Of a DNA stretch of 64,000 nt, positions 29,120 to 41,005 are shown piece after piece (position 1 is the first letter of the stretch; each line of letters starts with the position of its first letter). Where the stretch lies: NCBI RefSeq assembly GCF_001540865.1, contig NC_033637.1, positions 8,406,344-8,470,343 of the forward strand. Reading direction: 5' to 3'. The notes beneath the pieces are model-generated. The model worked only from the letters and a program-made list of their open reading frames with translations, ran no database searches and had not been told where the DNA came from. The position numbers were made by a program, and so were the translations under genes. This stretch comes from Ananas comosus (taxonomy: Eukaryota > Streptophyta > Magnoliopsida > Poales > Bromeliaceae).

Positions 29120-29874
29120 TAACCTTTTTCGATTATTCTGAAGTTTCCGATAGTTGCGCTTTATGTGCCTTTTTTTGTGACAGTAGCAGCACTACACCTC
29201 AGATAGCGGCTTTTTCTGTCAATCTCCAGTCGCTGATGTTGTCGCCTTCTTTTTCGCTCTCACCACCAGCCTTACATCTCGGCTTTGCATGCTGGACTCT
29301 TGAGTAATCTTCCGCATCTCATTCGAGAGAAGCGCCGTCGTGACCACGTTCACGCTTATGGTCTCCTTGCCATAAAGCAATGTGGTCACCATATGCTCAT
29401 ATGTCGCCGATAGCGAAGATAGTAAAATCAACGCTTTATCTTCGTCATTCCGATTGACTCCAATGCTAGTCAACTGGGCCACCAGCTTATTGAACTCGTT
29501 TAGATGATCATGTAGGCTCGTTGCTTCTTGCATCTGCAACGTGAACAGTCATTGCTTCAGATACAACGTGTTTGTCAGGGACTTGGTCATGTACAGATCT
29601 TCTAATTTTTTCCACAACTTCGCCGGTGTCGACTCGATGTCTATGTTGTAAAGAACCTCATATGCTAATAATAGATAAAGTGTACTCAACGCCTTCCGCT
29701 CCATCTTCGTCCATGCCACATCCGTGACCTCCGTCGGCTTAGCCTCCTTCCGGTACAACGTTTCATCCAACTCTTGTTGTACGAAGATCGCCCGTACTTT
29801 AATCTGCCATAATCCGAAATTATTCTTACTGTCAATCTCTCCCACAGATCGGTAACCTTAAGCTCTAATATCAA
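29120..29874 (-). pseudogene. Copia Gag, minus strand
   Basis: It starts near GEIDSKNNFGLWQIKVRAIF, runs through MERKALSTLYLLLAYEVLYN and KLWKKLEDLYMTKSLTNTLY, breaks near 29545, and resumes with LHDHLNEFNKLVAQLTSIG and ALILLSSLSATYEHMVTTLL. A zinc knuckle CYCHKKRHIKRN at about 29160-29200 has lost its last Cys (Tyr instead). One frameshift lies between the two blocks. Confidence 0.85.
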
Positions 29875-29875
29875 T

Positions 29876-30279
29876 TGTTGGGAATCCGGTACTTGCCCTG
29901 ATACTGAATTTTGAGAATTCGTAACTCACTTCGATACCGACTGTTGTTGATCTACTACCGATTGTTGAAATTCTGCAACGGTATCGTCGAATCGGGTTTT
30001 TACCACAAACTCGTCTGCTCAGCAAAAAGCTGACACAATCATAAAAAAGAGAAAAACCAAAATAAAAAATATGCGGATAAAATAAGATTCATTAAATAAG
30101 AGAATATTACACCTAACTACTCTTCTACAATAGAGTAGCTGCAACTTGAGCTCTCTTGCTGAATCTCTCTCATCCTTCTCTCATCTTCTATAAATTCAGT
30201 AGACATTTCCCTTATCCTGTGCACCCATGCACAAGGTATACCAATGGCCTATAGCTACGAAAGCCACACATGTCCTCTT
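29876..30279 (-). repeat. 5' LTR of the deleted copia element, truncated
   Basis: It starts on the plus strand TGTTGGGAATCCGG. It is cut at CCTCTT by the CACTA element. In the other LTR the next bases are GCACTCATGCAC; they are not found beyond the CACTA right end. Confidence 0.8.
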
Positions 30280-30289
30280 CACTACAAAA

Positions 30290-30675
30290 AAAAGCGGCCT
30301 TTACCGACGCTTTTTAAATCTCTTACCGACCCTATAAAGCGTCGGCAAATTATCCGTCGACGCTTCCGGAAGCATCGGCTGATGCGTCGCTAAATGCAGT
30401 GTCGAGAAAAATTTACCGACGCTTTCGATATGCGTCGGTAAAAATCGCCGACGCTTCAGAGCGTCGTCATTTGGGTCGCTACTTTGACGCTGGATCTGCC
30501 TTATTATCTTGTTTGCCGACACTTTAAGGCGTCGGCATATGATATTGATTACGACGCGAAAAAGCGTCGGCATATTATCTTGATTACGACGCTCAAAAGC
30601 GTCGTCATATTATATTCTCTTAGCCTTTTTTTTCCCTTATTGGCGACGCTTTACAGCGTCGGCAAGTTCATTTTA
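30290..30675. repeat. CACTA subterminal repeats, left
   Basis: At least ten copies, in both orientations, of a 10-14 bp unit containing GACGCTTT or AAAGCGTCGGCA occur here. They match those at the right end and are the likely binding sites for the TNPA-type protein. Confidence 0.85.
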
Positions 30676-30737
30676 ATATATATATATATTTTTTATAATT
30701 TTTTGTAAAAATAAAATTTACTGTTCAGCTTATTCAA

Positions 30738-30828
30738 CACAAGCACAAATAATTATAATCAATATTACACAAGCACAAACAATTATAATCAATATTACAC
30801 AAGCACAAACAATTATAATCAACATATT
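30738..30828 (+). repeat. 30-bp tandem repeat, three copies
   Basis: The unit ACACAAGCACAAACAATTAT plus AATCAATATT is repeated three times with near identity. It is noncoding, inside the CACTA element and downstream of the TNPA-type gene. Confidence 0.9.
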
Positions 30829-31005
30829 AATGACAAACACAATAAGCAACTTATATAAGAAAAGTAGTTAAAAATATAAACTTCATCTCAATGTGTTTTG
30901 TTACTAAGTCAAAACAGTAACAAACTATGAGCATTTAAATATAATTCTAGGGTTATGGTTCTTTTAAGTTTTACAAAAATAAAGCTCAAAATAAATCACA
31001 GTCAT

Positions 31006-32970
31006 CTAAAGTGATGATGAATCCCTAGTCTCACTACCCAAGTTCACGGATTGGTCGACAAGCCTATGCAATAAAGTTTTTATCTCACTCATTTCCGTTT
31101 CGTGTTTCTTTTGCATATCTTGTATTTGAGCTCGCAATCTTTGAACTTCTTCTTTCATTGGGTCATGCCTTTCGTTCTCTATATTTCTTAGTTGAGCTTG
31201 AATTCCAAAAACTTGTGTCGGTGTAGGACCAATCCCATAACCCCTTACTCGACCATATCGGTCTTCTCCTTTTTTTTCCTTGTAAACATTTTCTTCAACT
31301 TCTTTGGTGGCATTTGAGAACTCAGTCGTAGTCGCTTTTTTTGCCAACTCTCCTATTAAGTCCTCCTATATTAAAGCAAGAAATATGAACATATCAATTC
31401 CATATGAAATAACTTTATTGGTGCAAATAATAAAATGAAGATAAAACAAAGTACACATTACATACCACAAAATCGCTTGATGCTTGATTAATATATTCTC
31501 CATCTTTAGTCTTATGAGTTACTACAAAAAAACTCAATACGTCCAGGCTCTCTATTATTTTCTTCCTCCTGACATTAATCATAATAAAAAGTTTGATATA
31601 AACATAGTAAAAAGTTTGGTATAAAATATAATTCAACAATCAACTTGAAACTAGAAATATATAAAACACATATAAGTAACTTCATCTAATAAATTGAAGT
31701 TTTCATACAAATTCATATCTCTTTCGTGCAAAACTCTTAGAACCGGTCGTGTGAGGAGTTGTGTGACTTGCACGAGAAGCCCTTCCAATTCGTGAGAGAT
31801 TCTGTAAAAATAAAATATATAAATTCAAAAGTGTAACAACAAACTATTAGTAACTCGCAAAATATTTCATTATTAACTACTTATAAATACTACCTCATTT
31901 CTCTCCGAAAACCAATTGCGAACAAGATCTATCCATTGTTGTGGCACAATTTCTGGAGGAACATCACTAGCAATCTCTTCTTGTGTACGGTTAGCCGTTT
32001 TATATTTCGACTTAAGTTCATGCTTGTAGTCTTTCCATTTTCGACCAACTGATTTCAACACCCATGTTTCAATCTTATCATCGCGTGGAAGAAAAAACTT
32101 ACTCTACAAGTAAGAAAAATAATACATGAATATAAATTTAGAGATGAAGAATATAATATACCACAAAATTATATGTCAATTAATCATTCAACATAATATT
32201 TTTTTTAATCCAGAATTGCTAAATCAAACTTATCTTACTTGACAAAACTACACAATCTATTTACTAAAGTGTTCTACAACCAAAGATAAATGATCAATTA
32301 GTAAGAAAAATAGCTTGCTGGACATATATGAAACATTGCATTCCACAACAAGAATAAGAAATAAATTGTTGATCATAATCAGATCTCTAAAAAATGGTCA
32401 AGTATGAAATCAAGTAACTCAAAATACTTACTCGAGTCATTTTGACGATGTCTAATTTAAATGGCACAATAGGCATAACCTTCCAACTTATATAGTGGAT
32501 AGGACACATATTCCCACGTCGTGCAACCATTCCTAACCAACAACCTAAAATTCCTCCACCTTTCTTTATAGGTTGTCCAAATTTGTTCCAATCAACTTTA
32601 ATTCTTTGTCCAGATGGCAAATTCCAAACATCTTTTGCACGTGTCAATCCTCTTTTCTTTTTTAAATTATCTTGCTCATCTAAAGAAAAAGAGTTACAAA
32701 TAAGTTCAAAGATAAATAGCAAAGTCTAACATATACGAGATTAAATAAAAATTATAGAAGATTACCGATTATCTCCAATGTATCATCATCTTCAATATTT
32801 GTTGATTCTTGCACTTGAGAATTCTCTTCTGAGGGCTCCGGCTCTATGCTAGGTTGATTTTCTAGAGAAGTAGGATTTAAGGTAGGTGATAAGTCATCAC
32901 GATCTGATTGAGGTTCATTATCTTGAAGTGTTGTAATTGTACAACCTCTCAATCTTTTTGATCTCACCAT
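31006..32970 (-). CDS. TNPA-type CACTA protein (Transposase_24 family)
   Basis: CACTA accessory protein, expected to bind the subterminal repeats. Six exons with usable GT/AG borders can be traced on the minus strand: 32970-32766 (start MVRSKRLRGC, acidic serine-rich region), 32679-32432 (KKRGLTRAKDVWNLPSGQRI, WNKFGQPI, FKLDIVKM), 32103-31894 (VGRKWKDYKHELKSKY, PQQWIDLVRNW), 31801-31709 (NLSRIGRASRA, TTGSKSFARKRYE), 31521-31466 (THKTKDGEYINQASSDF) and 31365-31006 (coiled coil from EVQRLRAQIQDMQKKHETEM, ends SSSL). These blocks match the plant Ptta/En-Spm transposase family in order. I see no premature stop in the exons. Exon borders are by eye. Confidence 0.78.
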
Positions 32971-33200
32971 TACTAAAGACCTGTATAAAAAGAATAGCAA
33001 TAGAATCAAGTAATGGTAAAAAGAATAGCCACAACTTGCTAAATTAACTACCTTTTCAATATCAAATTGTATGATTTGGACTAATTCATTAAATAAAATA
33101 AAAACAATAAACACAACATGCATCTTGAATTCCTAAGAGTTAAATAATTTTAACTTTAATGTCCAAACAAATAACAAAGTAGAGCAAACTATATTTATGC

Positions 33201-36200
33201 CTAAGAGTTTGTAAGACCACCTATATCATGTATTAGTCCTCCATCAATAGTTGACCGGGCCCAACTTGTACAATTATTTAATTCGTCAGCAGTTGGAATA
33301 TTCAAAGGAATGCATTGGGTGTATGTCTCATCATCGTCTTCTTCTTGTAATCTTGCTCCCATATCATATAAATCTCTTGGCTTTATCATAATGATATGAG
33401 ACCATTCCTCATTTTTTGGATCTTGAACATAAAACACTTGCTTCGCTTGAGATGAAAATATAAATGGATCATCCTTCAACAATTGACCCGTATGAATCAA
33501 CTTAGAAAAATTTACGAAAATAGAGCCATTTGTGTCTTTCTTCAATCCCCTAGGTGATTTAATGTCCACCCAATCACAACGAAATAAAACAACCTTAAAA
33601 CTTCCATAGTAATCTATTTCAAAAATATCGGTAAGTTGGCCATAATAAGTTTTGCCATCTGCTTCAACCATTACTCCAGAATTTTGTGTTTTTCTGAACT
33701 TCTCACGATTCTTCGTGTGGAATCTAAATCCATTAATGATGAAACCATTACATCGCTTGGCGATATTGTTTGGACCTCGGGCAATTGCTAAAATTTCATC
33801 ACTACAGTTTCTCTCGGCCATTTGTGGAACCTAAAATTTGTTGGAAATACAATATTAAAGAAATTTTGTTAATGAATAAGAAATTACATTTTATCAATTT
33901 AACATGAAAAGTTCTTACCTGTGCAAGAAGCCATTCAGGAAAATTTTCAACTAACCATTTATGCTCAATACTTGGGTTAGCTCGAATGTTAGGATTTGCT
34001 CTTCGTTGAGCAGCCAAAAATTCACTATATACAAGTGTAAAAAATTACACACTTAGAATGTACTTGTATCATAATTAAAATTAATTGTATGAACGAAAGA
34101 TTATAATGATATTTACCCACGATATGAAGCTATTTTATCACAATGGAGTAAAACATATCGATGTGCTTGTGCTATCGACATGCTATCAAGAACGACACTC
34201 TCAATCTTGCCTAGAACTCGACCCCCAGATAAGAACATGTAATTATCTATATTCTCCATATTATCAAAGTTTCGTTGTGGTCGATTAAAAACTGACTCCA
34301 CACCTTCAAGATATCTTGAGCAAAATGTTAGACACTCTTCTGCAATATATCCTTCTGCAATTGAGCCCTCAGGTTGAGCTCTATTGCGCACATAAGACTT
34401 TAAGCGCACCAAATACCTTTCAAAAAATAAGAAGTATATTGCAACATAAGACTGAAAATAACATATCTAATTAACATATGATTAAAATCACTACCTTTCA
34501 ATAGGGTACATCCATCTGTAATGTACAGGTCCACCCAATTTTGCCTCTGCTACTAAATGAATATTTAGATGAATCATAATGGTAAAAAAACTAGGAGGAA
34601 AGATCTTCTCCATGTGACAAAGTGTCAACGCAATACGAGATTGTAATTGATCAAGTTCCTCAACTTTAAGAGCCTTTGAGCATAATGATTTAAAAAATGA
34701 TGACAATCCAGAAATAACTGCTACAACTTGTCTAGGCATAGCCGCCCTCAAAGCTATTGGCAAAATATCTTGCATCAGAATGTGACCATCATGCGACTTA
34801 AGATTTGAAAGTGTTCGCTCTTTTAAATTCACCCTTCTTGAAATATTAGATGCATAACCATCTGGAACTTTGAGATTCTTCAAAACAGTTAAAAATGTGA
34901 CTTTTTCTTGCGCTGACATAGTATAGTATGCAGGTGGTATATGGACTTTATTATTAGGCATCACCTCTGGATGAAGGTCATGCCTTATACCCATATCTTT
35001 TAGATCAAGACGTGCTTTCAAATTGTCCTTAGTCCTTCCAGAAATATTCAACATAGTACCAATAAGATTATCACTAACATTTTTCTCGATGTGCATTACA
35101 TCTAAATTATGTCGAAGAAGATTATCTTTCCAATAGGGTAGATCAAAGAAAATACTTTTTTTTTTCCATAGTTGTTCTTCTGCACGCATTCCTTCCTCAT
35201 CATAATTATGAGAATCAATAATATACTCATCGACATCGTCAAAATTGTAGCTTGCACAGTATCATGGACTTCTTCGAGTCGTTGTTGATTCATAAGATTG
35301 CCAACTTGTTCTCGTCCTCTCTTTCTACAAGACTTAGAGCCTTTTCCATACTTGTGGTTGATTCCTTCTAGTTGCCGAAGTATATCACTTCCAGATGGAG
35401 AGTTTGGAGCAGTTCGCAGTTCTATGGAACCATCAAAGTCATCTTTTTGAAATCTAAAAGGATGGTTTTGTTCTAACCATCTACGATAGCCCATGTAACA
35501 GAATTTTCCTCCATTCTTTAACCAACGTGAATCAGTTGAATTGAGACAACAAGGACAAGCATTTCGCCCTTTTGTACTCCAACCAGATAAGTTAGCATAA
35601 GCAGGAAAATCATTAATAGTCCAAATTAAAGCTCCTCGCATATTAAAGTTTTGCTTCGTAAAAGCATCAAATGCATCAACACCTTCCCATAACTTTTTCA
35701 ATTCATGAATTAGAGGTTGTAAAAAGACATCGATATCATTACCTGGACCCTTCTCACCAGGAATAACCATCGATAATATCAATGATGATTGCTTCATGCA
35801 CAACCACGGCGGTAAGTTATAAGGGATCAAAACAACGGGCCATGTGCTATAAGTAGAGCTCATTGTCCTAAAAGGATTGAACCCGTCACTAGCTAATCCA
35901 AGTCTAATACTACGAGGATCAGAAGCAAAATCGGGATGACAAGAATCAAATGATTTCCATGCCAAAGCATCAGCTGGATGTCTTAAGATTCCATCCTTTG
36001 TTCGGCCTTCTTCATGCCATCTCATAGAGGCAGCCATTTTTTATGACTTATAAATTCTTTTTAATCTCGGTATTAGAGGAAAATAACGTAATACTTTTGC
36101 CGGTTTTTTTTTCTTTGTCATATTGTCATTTTCTCTTAAAGAATCATCCTCATCATCTTTGTTTCTTAACCACCTTGAGGCTCCACATATATGACAATTT

Positions 36201-36949
36201 TCTTCGTTTACTTTTTCATTCCAATACAATATGCAATCATTAGGACAAGCATGAATTTTCTCATATCCGAGCCCTAATTGTTTTATTAATTTTTTAGCTT
36301 CATATGAAGATGATGGAAGTGAAACGCCCCTCGGAAAAGCATCCTTTAGTAGTTGGAGTAACATGGTGAAAGATTTTCCGGACCACCCATTCAAACATTT
36401 GAGATGAAAAAGACGTAGTATAAAAGATAATTTTGAAAAATTTGTACAACCTGGGTAAAGTTCTTGATCACAATCTTGCATCAAAGTTGCATATGAAGTT
36501 CCATCAACATTTGGCGCATTTTGTTGTCCACTTGTTTGACTTGGATTTCCAATATTATCCCCATCGCCTATTGGTTCACTATTTAAAATTATATTAGAAA
36601 ATCCAAAGGCATCTTGGAGTAATCCCCTTACATCTCCCTGTCATGTGAGATCTTGTTGCACATTACTGCATTCTATAATGTGTGGAGTATGTTGAGCAAC
36701 TTCACTAGCAGAATACATTAGTGGTTCCCCATGAAATACCCAGTCAGTATAACCTAATGAGAATCCCTTCCATACCAAATGTTCTTCCACAACTTCTGGA
36801 GTATGTGAGGAGCAATTAGAACATTTCCGACAAGGACATACAATTTTTCCTCTATTTGATGATTTTTCAGTAGCAAATCTAATAAAATTAGCAACACCAT
36901 CTAAATAAGCCTTGCTATTCCTCGGCTTATTAATCCAACTTTTGTCCAT
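33201..36949 (-). pseudogene. TNPD-type CACTA transposase, damaged
   Basis: The catalytic transposase of the element. Domains in order on the minus strand: N-terminal transposase-associated domain (MDKSWINKPRNSKAYLDGV, CPCRKCSNC; 36949-36644); tnp2 core (36484 to about 35250) with HACPNDCILYW, MRWHEEGRTKDGILRHPADA, LGLASDGFNPF and FPAYANLSGWSTKGRNACPC; a DUF4218-type region (to about 34494) with FDLPYWKDNLLRHNLDVMHI and HDGHILMQDILPIALRA; two small exons (34412-34120, 34017-33925); and a DUF4216-type end (YYGQLTDIFEIDYYGSFKVV, 33821-33201). Damage: in-frame stops at about 36641 and 36041 and one frameshift near 35240. The rest is well preserved, so inactivation is recent or the errors are technical. 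Confidence 0.85.
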
Positions 36950-38560
36950 TTGATTAGGCTGTGATTACCTTGCTAATAGCCTAAGACAAAAAATGATATT
37001 TAATGTAACTAAAGTAATGTAACTTATATCAAAGCGCATTTTCCAAATAAAATTTAAAACAAATACGTAAATACTAAGAATTAGTCAAAAGGACAAGATG
37101 GTCTGTGTTAATGTAATGTGTATTATACAACACAGAACAATTAGCAATTAGTGATAAAAGAAGTTGTTGAGCTATATCACAAATATGAATTTCATGCAAA
37201 ATTGAGTAGGAAGAATACATAGTACAAATATAAAGAGCATGCTGATATTTTCTGCACATAGTTGTCAAAACTAGAATAACAAAAGATATATAGACACTCA
37301 AAATAAAAAAGTACACACACTACCCAAACTTTAGTACATTCTGAGTGTCAAATTCAATTTTTTAATTTTGAGTACATAGCCTTTACTTATGTATGATTTT
37401 CAATATAAAAATCTCCGCTTAAATTTAAACAATATTTGTCACTTGTCAAACAAAACCTTTAGATATTTGAGCATATAATTATAATTTTTTTAGAAAATTT
37501 ATTCTGACAAACATGATAGGAAAATACATTTAAAAAATAAAACTACTATATTTCAGTACCTATTAGTATACTCTATAGCTCAAGCAATATTTGTATGATT
37601 TGTTGGGAGTATAGTCTACCTGAGCTGGGTGGTAATGTGTCCTTTGTTGTAAAGCAAGAATAGCTAATTGAAGATTCCAACTACAATTTCCTTTTGTTGT
37701 ATAACAAGTGCAGCTTGTGACTGTAGCTCTGGTTAGTGCATTAAACTTCAAAAAGAGAAAAAAAGAAAGATGAATTAAAACAAGAAGAAGAATAAGACAG
37801 TCGACATCATAGGAGAAAAATGTAGTTAACATGATGGCAATGAGAAGGTTAATTATAAGATGAAACAAATAAATAAATACAGAAACAAATAAAAAATGAA
37901 AAATAACCTTGGTTGGTACCCAATTTTCAAGATCCTCCTATCAGCTGACCACAAGTTCTTTTATAATCAATCTTAATTAATTGCATGTTTCTCTTCAAGA
38001 GAGAGAAATGACTATTTTCTCATATATTATCTCTAAATTAATTGTACCTTATCTTTTTTCGCATTTTTTTATCTATTTTGATTTTAGAAAGTATGAAATG
38101 TACAGAGGGAGCGCAAATTGGTTGCCGACTTTCAGTTATTCTTTTCTAAACACCGCTGACTTCGGTATTTGTGAGAAGTCCCAAGAGGTACGGTGTTACC
38201 ATGAGTTTGAAAATTGTAAACAAGTTGCACCTCTTTAATTAATTTGTATAAATTTATAAGGATAGTGCAGGTGGGAACATCTTTACAACCAATAAATGGG
38301 AATGATCAGATAATTTATGTATGCATGTATGCCTGTAAAACTGATACTCTGTACTTAAAGGTCACTTTAATGAAATAGGTATGCATGTATGCCTCTTAAT
38401 CTTACAAAAAGGTTTGAAACAGAAATTTATGTTGATCAATTTCTAACAGCATCAAATCATTGAAAAATCCCCCAAAATGCACTTTTCTTTCCCATTAAAT
38501 TGTGAATCCCACAGGAATAACCCTAACCCACAATTTTAAAAGAAATAGATTAATAAATTT
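36950..38560. other. CACTA 5' noncoding region
   Basis: AT-rich sequence upstream of TNPD. It may contain its promoter, but I cannot place a start. A short direct repeat GTATGCATGTATGCCT occurs at about 38321 and 38380. No other coding sequence is supported. Confidence 0.5.
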
Positions 38561-38659
38561 AGGGGCAAATTGTTGATACTCGCAAAATCCGTGGCTTTTG
38601 CTGTCGGATATCTGTTTTTGCATTATAGATTTCATAATGCTATTCTAAAAAGAAAAAAA

Positions 38660-39060
38660 ATCCAAAAGAGTATAAAAAGGGAAAACTACCAGAGAAGTCG
38701 GCGTCGAAATCCTCCTCTCGCTGTCGTGTCTTCCTTCTCTGCTGCGGCGACCACTGGCGAAGAGCAGAGACTTTTCGCCTTGGAGTAAAGCTCGCGTCGC
38801 CGAGGATAGGAAAGCCCGCTTCTAGTTCAGCGCAGAAAGGAGAAAGCGGATTCGATCTTGAGGGAAGTGGTGGCGTCGACCTTGAGGTTAGCGGCGCGTC
38901 GACCTTGAGGGAAGTGGTGGCGTCGACCTTGAGGGAGGCACGGATTCGATCAGGTTTGGTGCAGGCATGGCTATCATGGAGGAGAGGGCATAAATCGCTG
39001 TGAGGGGAGAGGGGAGAGGGGAGAGGGGTGAGGGGTGAGGACGGAGAAGAAAATAAAAGC
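38660..39060 (+). repeat. GC-rich block with tandem repeats in CACTA
   Basis: A TATA-like GTATAAAAAGGG (about 38669) precedes a GC-rich stretch that contrasts with its AT-rich surroundings. Three tandem units around GTCGACCTTGAGGGAAGTGG lie at about 38872-38940 and a GAGAGGG array at about 39001-39035. The origin is unclear; it could be a captured host 5' leader. Confidence 0.6.
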
Positions 39061-39119
39061 CGAACCTTAGACTTTTAATTAGAAAAAATAATTAGGAGAG
39101 CGCGCTTCGTTTCCCGCGC

Positions 39120-39230
39120 AATATAATTAACGACGCAAAACCCAAGCGTCGGTAATATTGCGACGGTGGAGAAATTTACCGACGCTTTTTAAATGCGTCG
39201 GCGTAAAAGCGACGGCATAGGCCTATTTTG
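39120..39230. repeat. CACTA subterminal repeats, right
   Basis: Units such as ACCGACGCTTTTTAAATGCG and GCGACGGCATAG match the left-end array. Confidence 0.8.
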
Positions 39231-39238
39231 TTGTAGTG

Positions 39239-41005
39239 AATTATATTTTGGTTGCTCAAGTTTCTGCCGGATTCTCCTAACTATTGTTTCTTCACACTAA
39301 GTTTTGATACTACTATCCTGTGGTTCATAAGAAAATAGTTACATTGGGTTTTTTTTGGATAGTAGGTTTTCATACTGCTTGTGTAGTTAAATTTTTTTTC
39401 TCTCGCCTCTATGTGGTTGCGGCTTATAATTCATCTCTAACTGAAGCAGTTTTTTAACAGTTTCTACCTTTTTCTATGCAATTCGATGATCATTGGTACA
39501 TTTCTTCTAGATTCTTTCTCAATTGGTTTACTCTTTTCCTTTAATATGAAATTGAGATAAATGTTGAACATTTCATCAGATATGTAATGCAGTTTTAATA
39601 TTGCTCTTTCCAATTGGTGTATCCCTCTTGGCTCTATTGTCTTGTTTACGGCTATTCTCGTGGGTTGTGCAATATCTTCGATATGTTGGTTTTTTGGCAA
39701 TGATGCGTGATAGGAGCGAATGGTAGGGAGGCAGGGTGTAAGGTAAGCCTTGCAGCCACCATTATATTCCATCACAGGTTTAAAAACCCTGAGCCCAGCT
39801 TTTAGCTGATTACTTCTTGTCTTCAACTGCTTCATTCTCATTTTTATTATATTTTGGTAACTCAAGTTTTAGCTGGTATCTTGAATTTTTTCTTCATACT
39901 ACACTTCGATACTATTTTTGTCACTTGTTTTGTTGATCCTTCTTAACTATGTGATGCAGGATTTTTTCTAACTTGTTGATTACATTTTGGTTGCTCATTT
40001 TTCATACTATACTTCATACTATCCTGTCTTTAACTGCTTCATTCTCATTTTTGTTAAATTGTGTTATTTACAATGTTGCAGGATTTTTGTCTTACTCTAC
40101 CTCTTACCTAATTGCTTCCTGTCCGCAGCTGGTCCATTCTTGTGTTGATTAAATTTTGCTTGGTTGTGTTCTCAGATGGTTTTATTTTTCGTTGTCATCA
40201 TGCTTCAATTGTATGCTGTTACTGTCAAATGGTTTCATTTTTCATTTTCATCATGCTTCAATTCCATTTAGCTTCTAATCTGTTACTTACTGTCACTTAT
40301 TTTGTTTCTTTTATCACATACTTTCATAAAAATACATTATCGGCTACTATAACTGCTATAACATTATCGAAACCGTGGTACAATGCTAATCTTGTGGTAT
40401 AATTCCTGTTTTTATTATTCCATTGGCTTTCTACAATATTACTTGTCTGCTGTAATTCCTGCTTTCATTACTATTCTGTTGCCTTTTCTACTGCATATAG
40501 GTGGCCCTGTATTTCATATATCTCTCATTGGTTCTTTTTTTCTACTTGTATATTTTTTGTACACCAATACATTGTTTGATTGAATGGATAATGAAGTATC
40601 ATTACCAAAGAAATTGGCAGCAAGGTATCGACAAAGGTATATTGAGGCTTCCGGTGGACTTGCGAATGTGGCGATGATGCTTAATAGGATAATGGTGATC
40701 ATGGTAGGGTGGCAGTGATAAGACCCACTGGAGCCATCATTTTTCCCTCAATCCTTTTAACCTGAGCCGATATATGATCATTCAACAAACATATTAGTTT
40801 CATGGAATTGTGAATGTGGCGATAATGCTCAATAGGGTTGTAGACGATCATGATAGGGTGGCAATGATAAGACCCATTGCAGCCATCGTTTTCTACTCAA
40901 TCCTTTTAAACTTGAGCCAAGCAGACATCTTACATAAAAAAGTCTTGTGGGTTGGTGTTGTATGACAGTTAACTAATCTTCTTTTTTTTTTTTTATACCA
41001 CAGAG
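39239..41005. other. Upstream region of the PIF/Harbinger transposase
   Basis: T-rich DNA with recurring phrases: ATTTTGGTTGCTCAAGTTT at about 39245 recurs at about 39848 and 39985. A 145-bp imperfect tandem duplication lies at about 40655-40915 (key phrase GATCATGGTAGGGTGGCAGTG). A small frame at 40584 (MDNEVSLPKKLAARYRQRYI) may be an upstream exon. No second PIF gene (Myb-type ORF) is recognised. Confidence 0.5.

Larger units (their letters stand above)
27823..30279 (-). mobile_element. Internally deleted copia element, minus strand
   Basis: Two related LTRs enclose 1.4 kb. The left LTR (27823 to about 28490) and the right LTR (29876-30279, cut by the CACTA element) both start on the plus strand TGTTGGGAATCCGGTAC. 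On the minus strand a primer-site relic TGATATTAGAGC (29861-29872) adjoins the right LTR, which is therefore the 5' LTR. Gag and part of protease remain; integrase, RT and RNase H are gone. It is a deletion derivative. Confidence 0.82.
30280..39238 (-). mobile_element. CACTA (En/Spm) transposon
   Basis: The ends are CACTACAAAAAAAAGCGGCC on the left and, reverse-complemented, CACTACAACAAAATAGGCC on the right. Subterminal repeats built on CCGACGCTTTTTAAA and GCGTCGGCAA fill 30295-30670 and 39125-39225. Transposase genes of TNPD and TNPA type lie inside, both on the minus strand. The length (8959 bp) is normal for an autonomous CACTA. Flanks CTT and AAT do not match, so no 3-bp duplication is preserved. 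TNPD is damaged, so it is probably not autonomous now. Confidence 0.9.

Noticed and set aside
39464..39865. A 133-residue minus-strand frame near the PIF transposase as a possible second PIF protein.
   Set aside because: No Myb/SANT-like pattern, and the DNA is made of local repeats also seen around 39245 and 39985.
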